From Hortaea werneckii (lineage: Eukaryota; Ascomycota; Dothideomycetes; Mycosphaerellales; Teratosphaeriaceae): a DNA stretch of 64,000 nucleotides. Below the pieces are notes generated by a model. It ran no database searches. It was not told the DNA's origin and saw only the letters and a program-made list of their open reading frames with translations. The position numbers were made by a program, and so were the translations under genes. The stretch covers positions 38,949-102,948 of the forward strand of contig JBAOKB010000080.1 in assembly GCA_037044905.1 (NCBI GenBank). The letters are read 5' to 3'. Positions within the stretch are counted from its first letter, which is position 1, and each line of letters begins with the position of its first letter. Below are positions 21,507 to 32,337 of this stretch, one piece after another.

Positions 21507-22529
21507 CTAATATTCTGGTCCAAAAGGCCCCAACCATTGACTTTCCTCAGGTGGGAGCTCCTTCAACGTTGCAAACATTTGTCTCACAGCTTCAAGCTCT
21601 GTCTCTTTGTTCGCCTCGGATGGTTGTAATTGATGATCGGGTCTCCCACCACCGTCCAGATCGATGATCCAGGCATCATTTTGCCGGTCTATGAGCACGT
21701 TGTGCGCATTCACGTCTCCCCATATGATGCTGGATTCATGGAGTGTTTGGATCGTTGCGAGGACTTGATTGCACCATTTCCCGCTATACGATTGGCGTTC
21801 TTTCATATCGGTATCACATAATTTTGTCCCGTCGATCCAGGTAGTGAGGAGGCCGACTAGAGTAGACGGACCCTCTGTCGTTGCAATTCCTCTAAGTCCC
21901 GCAAGTCGGTCGATGCCTCCGGCTCTGTAAATACGTGCTAGTGCGTGCAATTCTCTCCAAAAATCGGGTTCTTTGAAATCCATAAGGGGCTTGAAAAACA
22001 TCACGTCATCCTTTACGTCCATTTTATATGGCAAGCTGCTTCCCGGGAAGCATTCTCTGACTCTGATGTCGCTGACGTCTATGCTTGGTAAGTCATGGTA
22101 TTGTTCCGGTAGAGCGGCAAGACTTAATGAGGATATGGGGCCATCGTCGTCGTTCCGGATGTAGATCTCTGGGTCCTCGGAATTGTCGTGGGGATCCTGT
22201 CGCAGATTATACCTTTTGCATTTGACCAGGCGTTCGAGGGTGAAATGCTCGTCTGGGACGGCATAGCCGGACAGGCTATCCATTGTGTTTGTGAAGGGCG
22301 CAATTATTGCATTTTCTAACGCATTTCGGAATTCTTGTATCTGGAGTGACGCATGCTTGACCGGATCCTTGATTATGTTAAGATGGTCGTTGTAGTGTGG
22401 ATTTATCCATCGTAAGTAGGTCGTTGACGGCTCAAGGGTGAATTGAGTCGTGCGGAAGAGGACTGTAATTTGGGCATTTTCGTTGCTGTAGTCGCTATCA
22501 AGCACTAGAGGCTTGGAGAAGGTATCCAT
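21507..22529 (-). CDS. Protein-kinase-like fold protein (fungal, divergent)
   Basis: 340 aa, one exon. The C-terminal half carries a recognisable kinase core. IIWGDVNAHNVLID (268-281) occupies the catalytic loop, with Asp272 and Asn277. WIIDLDGGG (287-295) replaces the usual DFG with DLD, keeping the metal-binding Asp290. A Lys in DVMFFKPL, preceded by a beta-rich region, could be the ATP-binding lysine. Upstream, GLRGIATTEGPSTLVGLLTT resembles the hinge region of fungal orphan kinase-like proteins that are often expanded in Pezizomycotina. The N-terminal 150 residues are unfamiliar. Whether it phosphorylates proteins or small molecules, or is a pseudokinase, cannot be told. It lies at the left edge of the gene-poor stretch. 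Confidence 0.7.
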   Translation of the reverse strand: MDTFSKPLVLDSDYSNENAQITVLFRTTQFTLEPSTTYLRWINPHYNDHLNIIKDPVKHASLQIQEFRNALENAIIAPFTNTMDSLSGYAVPDEHFTLERLVKCKRYNLRQDPHDNSEDPEIYIRNDDDGPISSLSLAALPEQYHDLPSIDVSDIRVRECFPGSSLPYKMDVKDDVMFFKPLMDFKEPDFWRELHALARIYRAGGIDRLAGLRGIATTEGPSTLVGLLTTWIDGTKLCDTDMKERQSYSGKWCNQVLATIQTLHESSIIWGDVNAHNVLIDRQNDAWIIDLDGGGRPDHQLQPSEANKETELEAVRQMFATLKELPPEESQWLGPFGPEY

Positions 22530-23119
22530 TTGTTTAGGATATGTGAGGCCCGGCGTATTTTCCTCGTTTCGACGAGTTCGTTATGAAGTGAAGCAGATGT
22601 CCCCTAATACTTCGAAGCCTCATTGGGCCTGTGATTGCGTGGTTATGCTTTCCGCATCTCGACCGGTATGTTGGGTGAGCAAGTGGTGGCTAATGTAGGG
22701 TGACGAAGGTTTGCAGTAGCGTGGTGGGCAGATGCGATCATGGCAGTATGCTGTATACGCGGCATAGAATTGGACGTTCGGCCTTTTTGATCTTCCACAT
22801 GAGAGCGAATTATGCGATGTAATCGAAGTATTTTTCAAACACTGCGGGGAGAATTTTCAAGGGAAACGGCGATGTTACAAAGGATAAGAATTGCAACAAG
22901 GAGAATTGAAAATAGCCAAATCCAGTCTTCCAAGGCCAGTCTTTTGGGATCAATTGACACTTGGTTCAGAAACTAGGTGCTACCTTTGGAGTTGTCACCA
23001 GAAGGCGCAAGAATGGCCAACCACTGTTCTGGGATGGGCTCGGGTTGCCACAAAGCTACCTTATTCGCATATCATGGTTACATTGCTATAAATTCTGGAG
23101 GTCTTCGCCTGTCTCATGC
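22530..23119. other. Intergenic: kinase-like promoter and MRJP 3' flank
   Basis: 590 bp. Short frames only, and no feature is recognised. Confidence 0.5.
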
Positions 23120-24311
23120 TCAGGCATGGTCAATCGGACTTGGTCCCTCACCAATATCGATCGTATAGACGTGCAGCGGCTTCTCAATATAACTCTCGTT
23201 ATTGAATGGCGTCCCTCGATTGAGTTGTGTAGCCGGCATCCAGAGCTTTTGTTGAGAGTCGATCCACATGGCATCTACCCACAACAGTCTCGGATCTTGG
23301 ACCAGCAACGTCATCGTGCCATTAGGATAGATGCTGATTATTCTCTGGCTGTCAGTGTCACTGACATAGATATTACCATTTGCATCGATGGCTGTACCGC
23401 CTGTAGATGGAGTATGAGCGTATGGCTCACGGTATTGACTTAACACCTGTGCCAAAGTGGAGTTGTAGAAGGCCTGGTCCAAATATTTCGTCTCAATTCT
23501 GCTTAGTCCACCGTTGGCTGGCTGGTAGTAGAACCAGTTTCCGTCTGGACTGACCTCGAGATGATCGGCATAGATCCGCTGGAAGGCTCCCTCGGCTGTA
23601 CGGAGAAGGTTCCCCTCAGCGGAGACGGGCATGTAAGCATCGGTGCTTGGGTCGTCAATGAGTACCCTTCGCGTGTCGCCTGAGTCCAGGTTTAAGATAA
23701 TGAGAGCTGGCGCTCCAGCATCCGTGAGGTAGGCGAAGCCGGTGCCAGGGTTGAAGCGGATATCATCCAATAAGCTGTTGTTGAGCGTAGCGTTCCCCAT
23801 GGGATATACGCGGCAAACCTCATTCGTCGTAACGTTCACAACTACCAGCTTAGGGCCATTAGGCAAGATGACGGGCTCGCCAAATCCCGGAGAGCCTACA
23901 TCGACTATCCAGAGATTCCCGTCGGACCCAATACGTTGTGAATTGGTACGGATGAGATGACGAGAAGGGTCATCGCCTTCCGTGTAGTTGTTCCATTGGG
24001 CGTTTGGATACGGGGTAGTGGTCTTAGTTTCTTGATCATATTCGACCACCTGCGGCCCTTTTGAGCCGTCGACGCGGGCATAAAGGACGAAAAGTCGGCC
24101 GTCTGGTGTCGTGCTTACGCCATTTGAAGGCTATAAGAAATCAGCATTGTGGCACTTCTGAACCCATTACCTGATGTTGCTCTCTGCTCACATGCTCTAG
24201 AGTAAGTGCATCTTCCACACGAGGATCCTGTGGCCCGTAGTATCTCTGCCCAGAGCAAAGGGGAGAGATGAATGCCAGAGACAGGCATACAGCGTGGACT
24301 AAGCTAGCCAT
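23120..24311 (-). CDS. Secreted major royal jelly / yellow-family protein
   Basis: Exons 24171-24311 and 23120-24130 join in phase 0 to give 383 aa. A signal peptide is present (MASLVHAVCLSLAFISPLCS), then a beta-propeller sequence characteristic of the MRJP/yellow family: SNGVSTTPDGRLFVLYAR, GNLWIVDVGSPG, PKLVVVNVTTNEVCRVYPMG, LDDIRFNPGTGFAYLTDAG, ALIILNLDSGDTRRVL, and the late GNIYVSDTDSQRIISIYPNG. Several N-glycosylation sequons (NYT, NVT, NAT, NNS, NGT, NES) fit secretion. Some propeller blades also resemble SMP-30/gluconolactonase, the nearest alternative assignment. Fungal members have no settled function; insect yellow proteins act in melanin metabolism. Substrate cannot be inferred. 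Confidence 0.82.
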
Positions 24312-26636
24312 CTTTGCAGTCCTTAAATGAGCAAAGAGTTGCAGCACGTTCCGGGCGAAGCTCTCCAAGCTTTATGCTTCAACTCACAGCTTATGACATC
24401 TCCTGTGCATTAAAGACTACTGCATGCATGACTTAAGGATCGTCGAGCCTTCAGCAAGGGAGTTGATGGCATTGCCTTCACGGCCTTCCGGATATAAGAC
24501 AAAGTGCCGGATCAACGTCATTTCTCCGCTCTGGTCCTGCCTGTCATAGTAAGCAAATACCTTTATAAGCTGACGGCTTCTGTGAGACTTTGACATTTCG
24601 CAAATATATGAGTTCTCACGTATACAACCGTGTCTTTCAGCAATATTGCTCAACAGCCTGCTCATGGATGGAATACCGCCACGCCTGTCGCGGCATAGGC
24701 CGAAGTATGGACCAAAGAGGCATCTGACAGTAATCGCTCTCTCTAATGTCTGGTGGCACTGTTTTCTCTCCCCTCGCTGGTGCTCGGTCTCATGCTTTGG
24801 AGGTACGTCGATGCATACAGGCGTCTCTTATCAGCCTCGGAAGAAAGGAAAGTAGACCATGTTGAGGCTCGAGGATCGCTTTCTCGACCTCGGGCGCCCC
24901 GGGCGCCTTTGCCGCGCGGATGTTTCCGAGTCATTGTCCAGTACTTCTCCACCACTTCCAAGGTTCCTTTCGACAACTTGGACTTCTCGCACAACCAGAC
25001 GTGACTGAGATTATCTCTCGATAGATGAACAAGGCTGCATTGAAGACAGGTGTCATTCATCCTGGCTCGGAGCTCTTTCCTCACTTCCGAACGGAAAGGA
25101 ACGTCTTCGTGTTGGCTGCTACGACGCCGCATTTGCTTCAGCCGTTCTTGAAGAATGACGAGCAGAGCCGCAGGCTTCTCCGGTATGCGAGGCTTTGAGA
25201 TTGCTCCCTCCATGACTTTTTTATACAACACTCAGACCTTAACAGTCAAGCCGTACTGCGGACGGACAGCCACTGCTGTCCGAACCGGTCCAGCCATGGT
25301 CAACAGAGTCTCCAGCCCCGGATGGAGTCATTGCTCGCCCGGTCGTCGAAATTAGCCAGCAAAACCCTGGACTAAAGCTGAGCCGAGCTTGGCTCAAGCA
25401 ACGCAATGCTACCCAAACTGCACCTCTAGCTGACGCGAGGCAACGGGGCGTCACCGAAGAGCGTGGGCCGTTTCCTCAGCTCCAGGGGTCTCAACCTTTC
25501 TGGTCCATATGACTGTGATATCTGCTCCAATGGACCTTCACAACGATTGAGAAGAACTGCCGCCGACATAAAAGAATTCCAGCCAAAAGGCAGCAGTAAG
25601 GTAAAAGTATACGAAGGAGCCTCTGACCGCTAGGGTAAAGTATTACGAGGCCGAGAATGGTGTTATGATCTGGACCTGAGAGGAGAGAGAATGATGCGGT
25701 TGTGTCACTGCTTTTTGCACTTCAGTATAACGACATGCCAGCCAGGCTGGCCCCAAGTCCATGTAGATGCTAACCGCTCCACCGAAGCTTTTACCAATTG
25801 AATTCCACAGGACATCTTTCTGGCTCTCATCTCCTCCCAAACCCGGCTGCTTCCTCTTGAATCCGGTCGCTGTCCCTTGGATATCACTGTTCTCTTTCTT
25901 GGGGGGTCGTATTGGCTGCTCTCCACTGAGTCTCCGCCTTCTCTCTTGTCCGCTCCCGAAACATGCCCCCTGATCGCAGTCGTTGTCCGGCGCATCAACG
26001 ACACCTAGCAACCATGGCATGCGTGGAGCACAAGTCATCTGGTCTCCAATAGTTCGCCTGGTTGGAGTTTTTTTCTGGAACAAAAGTTCGCGCAGTTCGA
26101 CTTGCTCTGGAAGAATTAATTGACACTGAAGGCCCGGACCTCAACCGCGGTCAGCCATCAGGTTCTAATGGAACACAGCTGTGTACGCTCTCTTTGACTT
26201 TCTTGTTATTATGGATCTTTGTTGCCACGGGTCCGTTTGTTCAGGGCGCGAGCTTAAGCGTGTACCGGCTGACAAAGCAAATGTCTTAGAAGATATCTTC
26301 TTGGTCTAATGTGCCGCAGTCGTCGGTGTGGTTCCCTGGAAAGCGAGTTCGTCCGCAATGAAACCAGTCTCCGTCCTCTGAGCCTAGTCAAGGCTTTTTC
26401 ATGATGTCTATCGGATATCGGCTGCTTCAGAATGAGGTCGGCGACCCTATTGAGGCTTTTCTGCAACTGCGGAGCTGGCACGGCAATCAATTGGAGGCCG
26501 GATCTGTCTCGGGACGTGGTGCGTTGCTTGGATTTCAAGACTCGCACAAATCTTGCCGTGGACACACGCCACTCCTCTTACACTTCGACATCCATCACGG
26601 AGAACGCCTCGTCGAGGTGGATGGAAAAGCCTCAGC
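24312..26636. other. Gene-poor stretch upstream of the first F-box-like gene
   Basis: About 2.3 kb without a gene that I can support. The longest frame with an ATG is on the minus strand, 24743-25213 (156 aa, basic, two Cys near CLQCSLVHL). It has no family resemblance and I judge it chance. Another minus-strand frame, 25643-26083, is equally featureless. I see no transposase, reverse-transcriptase motif, terminal inverted repeat or strong AT bias that would mark a repeat-mutated transposon. Confidence 0.45.
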
Positions 26637-27660
26637 ATGGCTTTCCAATCCATTGTGGACAGCTTCCCAATGTATTTGTTTTCTGAGGGGATTTGGTACA
26701 TGACTTGCTAACACACATTGCAGAAGCCCCGTGGGCCAGCCGTACTCGCTTTTCCCGCCCCTCCCAGTCACCACCGACGAGTAAGTATGAATTGTCTCTG
26801 CCGGTCGCATATGGACTAATGTCGACCGCAGGGACGGTAGCCGCAACGCAACGCAGGCGTCGCTGGCAAACATCTTCCGCTTCCAGGACCTCCCTCCTGA
26901 GATGCGCAACAAGATTTGCAAGTACGCTCTTGTTCCCGATAACAACTACAGGCTGCGCTTCATGCCAGGCAAAAGCGGCAATCGGAACAATCGGTTCCAG
27001 GTAATCACGCATGGGCTGGCGTACGAAGCTCAATGGGGGCATTGGAACCGTGAATATCGTCAGCTGTACACTACCCTGCCTTTGACACAGGAGATGAGTA
27101 CGGAGATCGCGCTCGCTCACACCAATCGGCAGCTTTACTACTCCGACGCGCTGTCCATCTTCTACGGCTACACTCGCTTCCACTTCGACACTTTGAAGGA
27201 GATTAGGACCTTTATTGCCAATGTACCAGTGCACTGCCGCAACAAGATTCGCGACATCAGTTTCCGCTACTCCAATCGCCATCGCCGGGATGCTCAGGTC
27301 GCTCTGTTCGAGTTGGTCAAACACCTGACCAGCCTCAAGAAAGTCACTATCATTTTTCATCAGGGGGAATGGTGGCAAAAGAAAAACGGCGTTCGCAAGT
27401 ACGATGGTCGCGTCAAATACGAGGGTGTCCGTCTCTTGCTGCTCTTGAACGATCTCGAGGAGCTCAGGCTGGAAGGAGATGCTGATCGTCTTGCGGCGTA
27501 CTTTGCTGAGAACATGACGTCTGACGACCGCGGTTTCAAAATTATCTACTCCGGTCGTCGGGTCAGGTGGCAGAATGGAGTTGCCGTCACGTCACCGGGG
27601 ACGTCGCAGACCAAGTCACAGCGTGCTGAGGCCTCTAAGGACGGCGACTTGCATGCTTGA
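26637..27660 (+). CDS. F-box-like protein (fungal, short)
   Basis: Exons 26637-26671, 26724-26780 and 26832-27660 join in phase to give 306 aa. The start MAFQSIVDSFPISPVGQPYS is recovered only by splicing. An F-box-like helix, FRFQDLPPEMRNKICKYAL, lies at about residues 46-64. Then comes a region typical of the many fungal F-box/2EXR-type proteins: TLPLTQEMSTEIALAHTNRQ, YYSDALSIFYGYTRFHFDT, and LKKVTIIFHQGEWWQKKNG (possibly a degenerate leucine-rich segment). Such proteins may present substrates to SCF ubiquitin ligases, but for most this is untested. The partner gene at 30627-32337 has the same core motif (DLPPEMR) and a similar C-terminal layout. Confidence 0.75.
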
Positions 27661-29743
27661 GTACGGCGCAAAGTGAAGGAGCAGATCATTCATGAACTAC
27701 GATTACTACCTCTCGGGTGAGCGAGGAGGACGATTACACGAGACACGAAGGCAATGTTGTCATTACACATTCTCATGTGCTGGAGCTGGATAGTTTTTGC
27801 TTCGGCCGGGTAAAGGCTGTTGTCTATAGTTCTGGCCTTGCTTTGATAGAGAATTCTACGAAAATCGACTTTACAGACTTTCAGGTTCACAAACTTTGAC
27901 GTCCATCAAGATACGTCTAAAGTCGATGCATGCTTGACTGGTTATGTGCTACTGTGCAAGTTTCCTGACAAACAAATACTTATACATATCAGCGCGATAT
28001 CCCATAACTCATCGAACATCTGCCGACAGCTGCTGTACGCCAATTGGTTTCTCGGAGTAAGAGTATCAACTAGATGGGTTGTTCATAGAGGGCAACTCCA
28101 CGATGCGGTTCTGAAGCCGTATGCTCCTTCCTCTCATTCTCCATTCTCCATTCTCACGTTTCAGTAATGATCAGGTACCTTAAGTCTCAACTCCATTAGT
28201 GCACAACGCTCATGACATAGATTGCGTATCGGTATGGTCCCCGTTTGCATTAGAAGTGGTGGCTTACTGGGAACTTCCAGCAACGGGCAACAATTCCTCC
28301 TGCGAGACTTGACAAAAGACCCTGCTTGCAATGTCAAATCAGAACAGCAGTTTGTCGCTCTGACAGGATCGTACAAGATATGTGAAGACTGTTGCCAAAG
28401 ACCTCGACGTCGACCGGCGCCAAGTGGGTCGACTCCTCCTCTCCCGCTCCCGCGCGGGTCTTGCCGAGTCGTATCTTTACTTCCTCTCAACTTCAGTTCT
28501 CGTTGCAACAAGCTGCGACCTCCATCATCTTCTTCATATATCATGAAAGAAACGTAGACGCTCTTTGACTCGATGTATGGACTCGAGGATCTTGCTTCTA
28601 TACTGTGCAGGCACCCATCACCGCTCGATGGGCAGAAGAAACGCGTTTGTTGACCTTGTTGGCAGAGTACGGCAGGCAGAGTCGCAAGCTTCGAAGATAG
28701 TGGACCAGCTGCCTTGCCTTCGCTCCGTTGGAAGACTGACCTCTCAATCCAGATGCTCACCGGCAATCGGGATGGTTGCAGTATGGTTGCCCGTTGAAGC
28801 CAACAAAAAGTCTGACAGCCACTCTCCGGCTGTAGCAAGGCGAGAAGCTGGCCCGTCTAATCTGTCTGTTGCAACTCATGACTGGGAGGGGTCAATTCCA
28901 GGATTGAGCGCGCATTGATCAATGAGGGTTCGTGAGCTACGGATCCATCTCAAGCTGACAAGATCTCGTCTCATGGCCACGGGCAACTGGCGCTTCAATG
29001 TACTCCCAGGAGCTCAGCCTCTAGACCTCTGAGGCTCAGGACTTTAGTGGGCATGCTGAAGCAAAGAAATCAGCTGAGAGGACCGTTCAGGAGCAAAGCA
29101 CTGGATTACCACTCTTTACAGTCCCAGGGCAATTACTGAAATCCTGGACTTTGCCTTACTCCTAATCGACTCCTTTTGGAAACAACAAGTAAGCCTACTG
29201 GCCTACTATCACCAGTGTAAATAAACGGTTCTCCAAGGCTGGGATTCAACGTCTTTTTGCCCGAAGGGATATACATCCTAACATGTACTATCCGTCAAGG
29301 ATGTGATATGTCTTTTTCGAAGGCTCCATGCCGCTGCGCAACTGGTTATCAATTGGACCGCTGTGACTAGCAAGACCGGTCTTCAGCTATGCGGAGTCAA
29401 TGCTGTCTCCTGTTGTGTGTGGAAAACCAGACTGGGAATTGCTGCCGTACCTACGGAGTATATGCTTCTGCTGGAGAGTCCCTTACTCTTCTATAGGCCT
29501 TATCCTTTTCTCCTCTTTCTCCTCTTCCTCCTCTTCCTCCTCTTCCTCCTCTTCCTCCTCTTCCTCCTCTTCCTCCTCTTCCTCCTCTTCCTCCTCTTCC
29601 TCCTCTTCCTCCTCTTCCTCCTCTTCCTCCTCTTCCTCCTCTTCCTCCTCTTCCTCCTCTTCCTCCTCTTCCTCCTCTTCCTCCTCTTCCTCCTCTTCCT
29701 CCTCTTCCTCCTCTTCCTCCTCTTCCTCCTCTTCCTCCTCTTC

Positions 29744-29776
<33 letters not shown>

Positions 29777-30626
29777 TATTTCCTTCCTCTCGCCCTCCTT
29801 TTCTACTTTCTTCTTCTTTGTCTTCGCTTTGAGGAGGCTCATTGTTCTAAATTACCAGGACGCTTGATTCAAGGACAACTTTGCTCGGAGGAAGGTGACC
29901 GATCATTCCAGGAAAATGCCGAGCATGCCCTTGGATCGCTTCTTGGCTTAGGTTCTCGCTCGTCACACAAAGGACTGGATTTCGTTGCTTCATCTCACGG
30001 GTCTAAGACGGTATAGAGCTCGGCAAGATCAATCGCAATTGGGCTGCAAGATTATGGTAGCACACTGCCGTGTACCTACTACTGCTGAGCCCGCTGCTAC
30101 AGTGCTTCAACTACTTGCCCTCTTCGCCTCCGCCCCCTAGCCCGCTTATTCCCGGCAGATCATCAATGACGGCCTCCTTTGACACTGCTTTGTCAACGCC
30201 GCTTGTCATTCAGCACATGCTTGAGAACACGGATAAGATACTGCTGTATCTTATGCTGGTACGACAATCAACGCCGTATCCAATTGGTTCTCTTCTTGAC
30301 TATCGGATCGATGACGAACGGCTGTAGCAGCAATCTACCCATATCTCGAACCTTCCCTAGATTCGGACCAATCCAAGCTTGACTAGCAAGGATACCAGGC
30401 CTTTAGCAAGCGCCTGACTTGCAGCGGGGCGCAATCCGGCTCAGGTGCGGAGCGGAGAGCCACAGAGAGCCACCGGAAGGCTCCGGTGCCGGCAGCAGGT
30501 CTCGAATATAAATCTTTCACCCCTCCCCTCTCAAAATCCAACATCTTTTGACCACCTCCTTCTGAACGCTCCGATTCGGTTTGCAAAACACGCGCATTGC
30601 CCTCGAAGATCAAGGGCGTCGCAGCC
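27661..30626. other. Gene-poor stretch between the two F-box-like genes
   Basis: Nearly 3 kb. The long open frames around 29300-30016 and their antisense are created by the 9-bp minisatellite and are not genes. A 225-codon minus-strand frame at 28161-28838 has no family features. I see no transposon remnants. The composition is mixed, not strongly AT-rich. Confidence 0.5.
29517..29773. repeat. 9-bp polypyrimidine minisatellite, (CCTCTTCCT)n
   Basis: About 28 tandem copies of a 9-bp unit (CCTCTTCCT), near-perfect from 29521 to 29760. All pyrimidine on the plus strand. Because the unit is a multiple of three and stop-free, all three plus frames stay open (poly-Ser, Leu-Phe-Leu) and the minus strand reads poly-Glu, so the long frames here are artefacts. 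Such mirror-symmetric purine/pyrimidine tracts can form triplex DNA. Confidence 0.95.
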
Positions 30627-32337
30627 ATGGCGGGAAAGCCGCATTCGACGTGTGTAAACCCTAGACGGCCTGGCGCGTTCCCTGCTGACAGACAGCACAG
30701 GGTTTTTCCCCTGTTCATCTCCTTCCGCGGGCAGCAAACAGCTGTCCCACTTCCCATCGCCAATGGCGGACATACCCCTATCGATATGAACATCATCATT
30801 GGAAACAAGCGGCGAGTCTCCTTCGGCAATACTGGTGATATTCAAACTGACGGCTACAGCAGTACCACGAGGTTCATCGCCGAAGCCGGACAAGGCCAGA
30901 ATAGTATCGGCAACGATGAAGCAGCTGTGTACGTGTCTCGGTAGCTATACTCCCCCCATTCCGATCTTGCATGCTAACTTGAAACCGCTTAGAGGCACTG
31001 CCAACTTCAAAATAACCACCTTCCTTCCTGCCCCCAATCCCGGTACTATTATCAAGTAGGTAAAGGCAGTCTCGTAGATTCGCAACCATCTCGCTAATGT
31101 ATCCTTTAGGCCATCTTTCGTCTCCCACGACGAGGAAATCGGCAAGCTCTACTCGCACTTCCTGAAACACAAATCCTATGGAGGTCGCCTGAACTTCAGC
31201 AAGGCTCAGGCTGTTGCCATGGTCCTGTACAAAGCAAAATGGCCCCTGACCCTGGATGAGATGATTGCCGAAGTTCTCACGATGTCGCCCACATACACTT
31301 TCGAAATGGTCTCCGGTAAACCAGCCGCGGTTCTCGACTCCTTCACCGACGAAATCCGTCTGTTGGACATGGACGTCAACATCACGCCAAGGGCAAATGC
31401 GAGCCCTCTTATCGGCCTTTCTGACTCAGCAGCCTTGAGATTTCTGACCACAATCCAACCTTTGCCAATGTCGCCTGGTCCCGAGCACCCGCCGAAGATT
31501 CCAAAGACGACCTTCATGGACTTGCCTCCCGAGATGCGCCTCCGCATCTACAAATTGGTTTTTTCATTCCCAAAATCTGGTGTTAGAGTTTGTCACAACG
31601 CGAAGTCGGGCTTACAAGAGCTCCACATGCTTACCCGGTCCTTTGATGAACGCAAAACATTGAGTGACTGGTGTCAGTCTGCGCCCGTTCGCTCCGCCAC
31701 GAGCTGGCAGTCACCGAGCAACTACATCAGATCCCTGCCTGTGGGCAATGTGCTGTCTCTACTCTGCGTCAACAAGTTCATTTACCACGAGGCGATCGAA
31801 GTCTTCTACAACATCAATCATTTTCACTGTTGGGATACGCGCGCAACGTTGGGCTTGGTTCGCGGCATCTCTCCCAGCAAGGGGAAGCTTCCGTGGGAAC
31901 TAGAGGTTGATCGCCGGCAGTTCATCAAGAGACTTTCTTTTGACTTCCGGGTCAGTCAACGCTTCTACAACACCCAGACCTTCAACGCCATCGCCAAGCA
32001 TTGCCCAAACTTGACGCATCTGGGCGTGCTTATCAATGAGGATCATTGGGATGCGCGCAATAACCAAGGTGTTGCCATCTTCCCGGGCCCAACTTCGTAT
32101 CCGGGCATCCTGGCTTTCTATCGCGTACTGCAGAGTCGGTACTTGAAAGAGATCTACCTGGAGGGAACCTGCAACAAGATGAAGAGGTTGCTGCGGCGTC
32201 CGCCCTTGGCACTGTCCCAGCTGCCAGAGGGGGGTTTCTGGCCGCGGACATCTCTCACACTGAAGATCAAGCACGCCAACGGGGCCACTGAGGTACATCA
32301 GGGGCGTGGGAACGGGAGGTTTCGCAGGATTGCGTAG
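30627..32337 (+). CDS. F-box-like protein with unusual N-terminal region
   Basis: Exons 30627-30928, 30993-31055 and 31110-32337 give 530 aa. The ATG at 30627 (MAGKPHSTCVNPRRPGAFPA) has GCAGCC before it. About 255 residues precede the F-box-like helix FMDLPPEMRLRIYKLVF. That N-terminal region (TPIDMNIIIGNKRRVSFGNT; SFVSHDEEIGKLYSHFLKHK; LTLDEMIAEVLTMSPTYTFE) matches nothing I know and may be a separate domain. After the F-box come VLSLLCVNKFIYHEAIEVFY and HCPNLTHLGVLINEDHW, the usual layout of fungal F-box/2EXR proteins. Probably a distant paralogue of the gene at 26637. A role as substrate adaptor in ubiquitination is inference only. Confidence 0.72.

Noticed and set aside
24743..25213. 156-codon minus-strand frame in the gene-poor stretch
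   Set aside because: No family resemblance, no supporting splice sites or neighbours. Length is within chance for this GC content, though it cannot be excluded.
28161..28838. 225-codon minus-strand frame
   Set aside because: No motifs; Ser/Arg/Cys-rich with chance-like composition, and no splice support.
29303..30016. 237- and 155-codon plus-strand frames and a 119-codon minus-strand poly-Glu frame
   Set aside because: They are open only because the 9-bp repeat has no stops in any frame. The flanks have no protein features.
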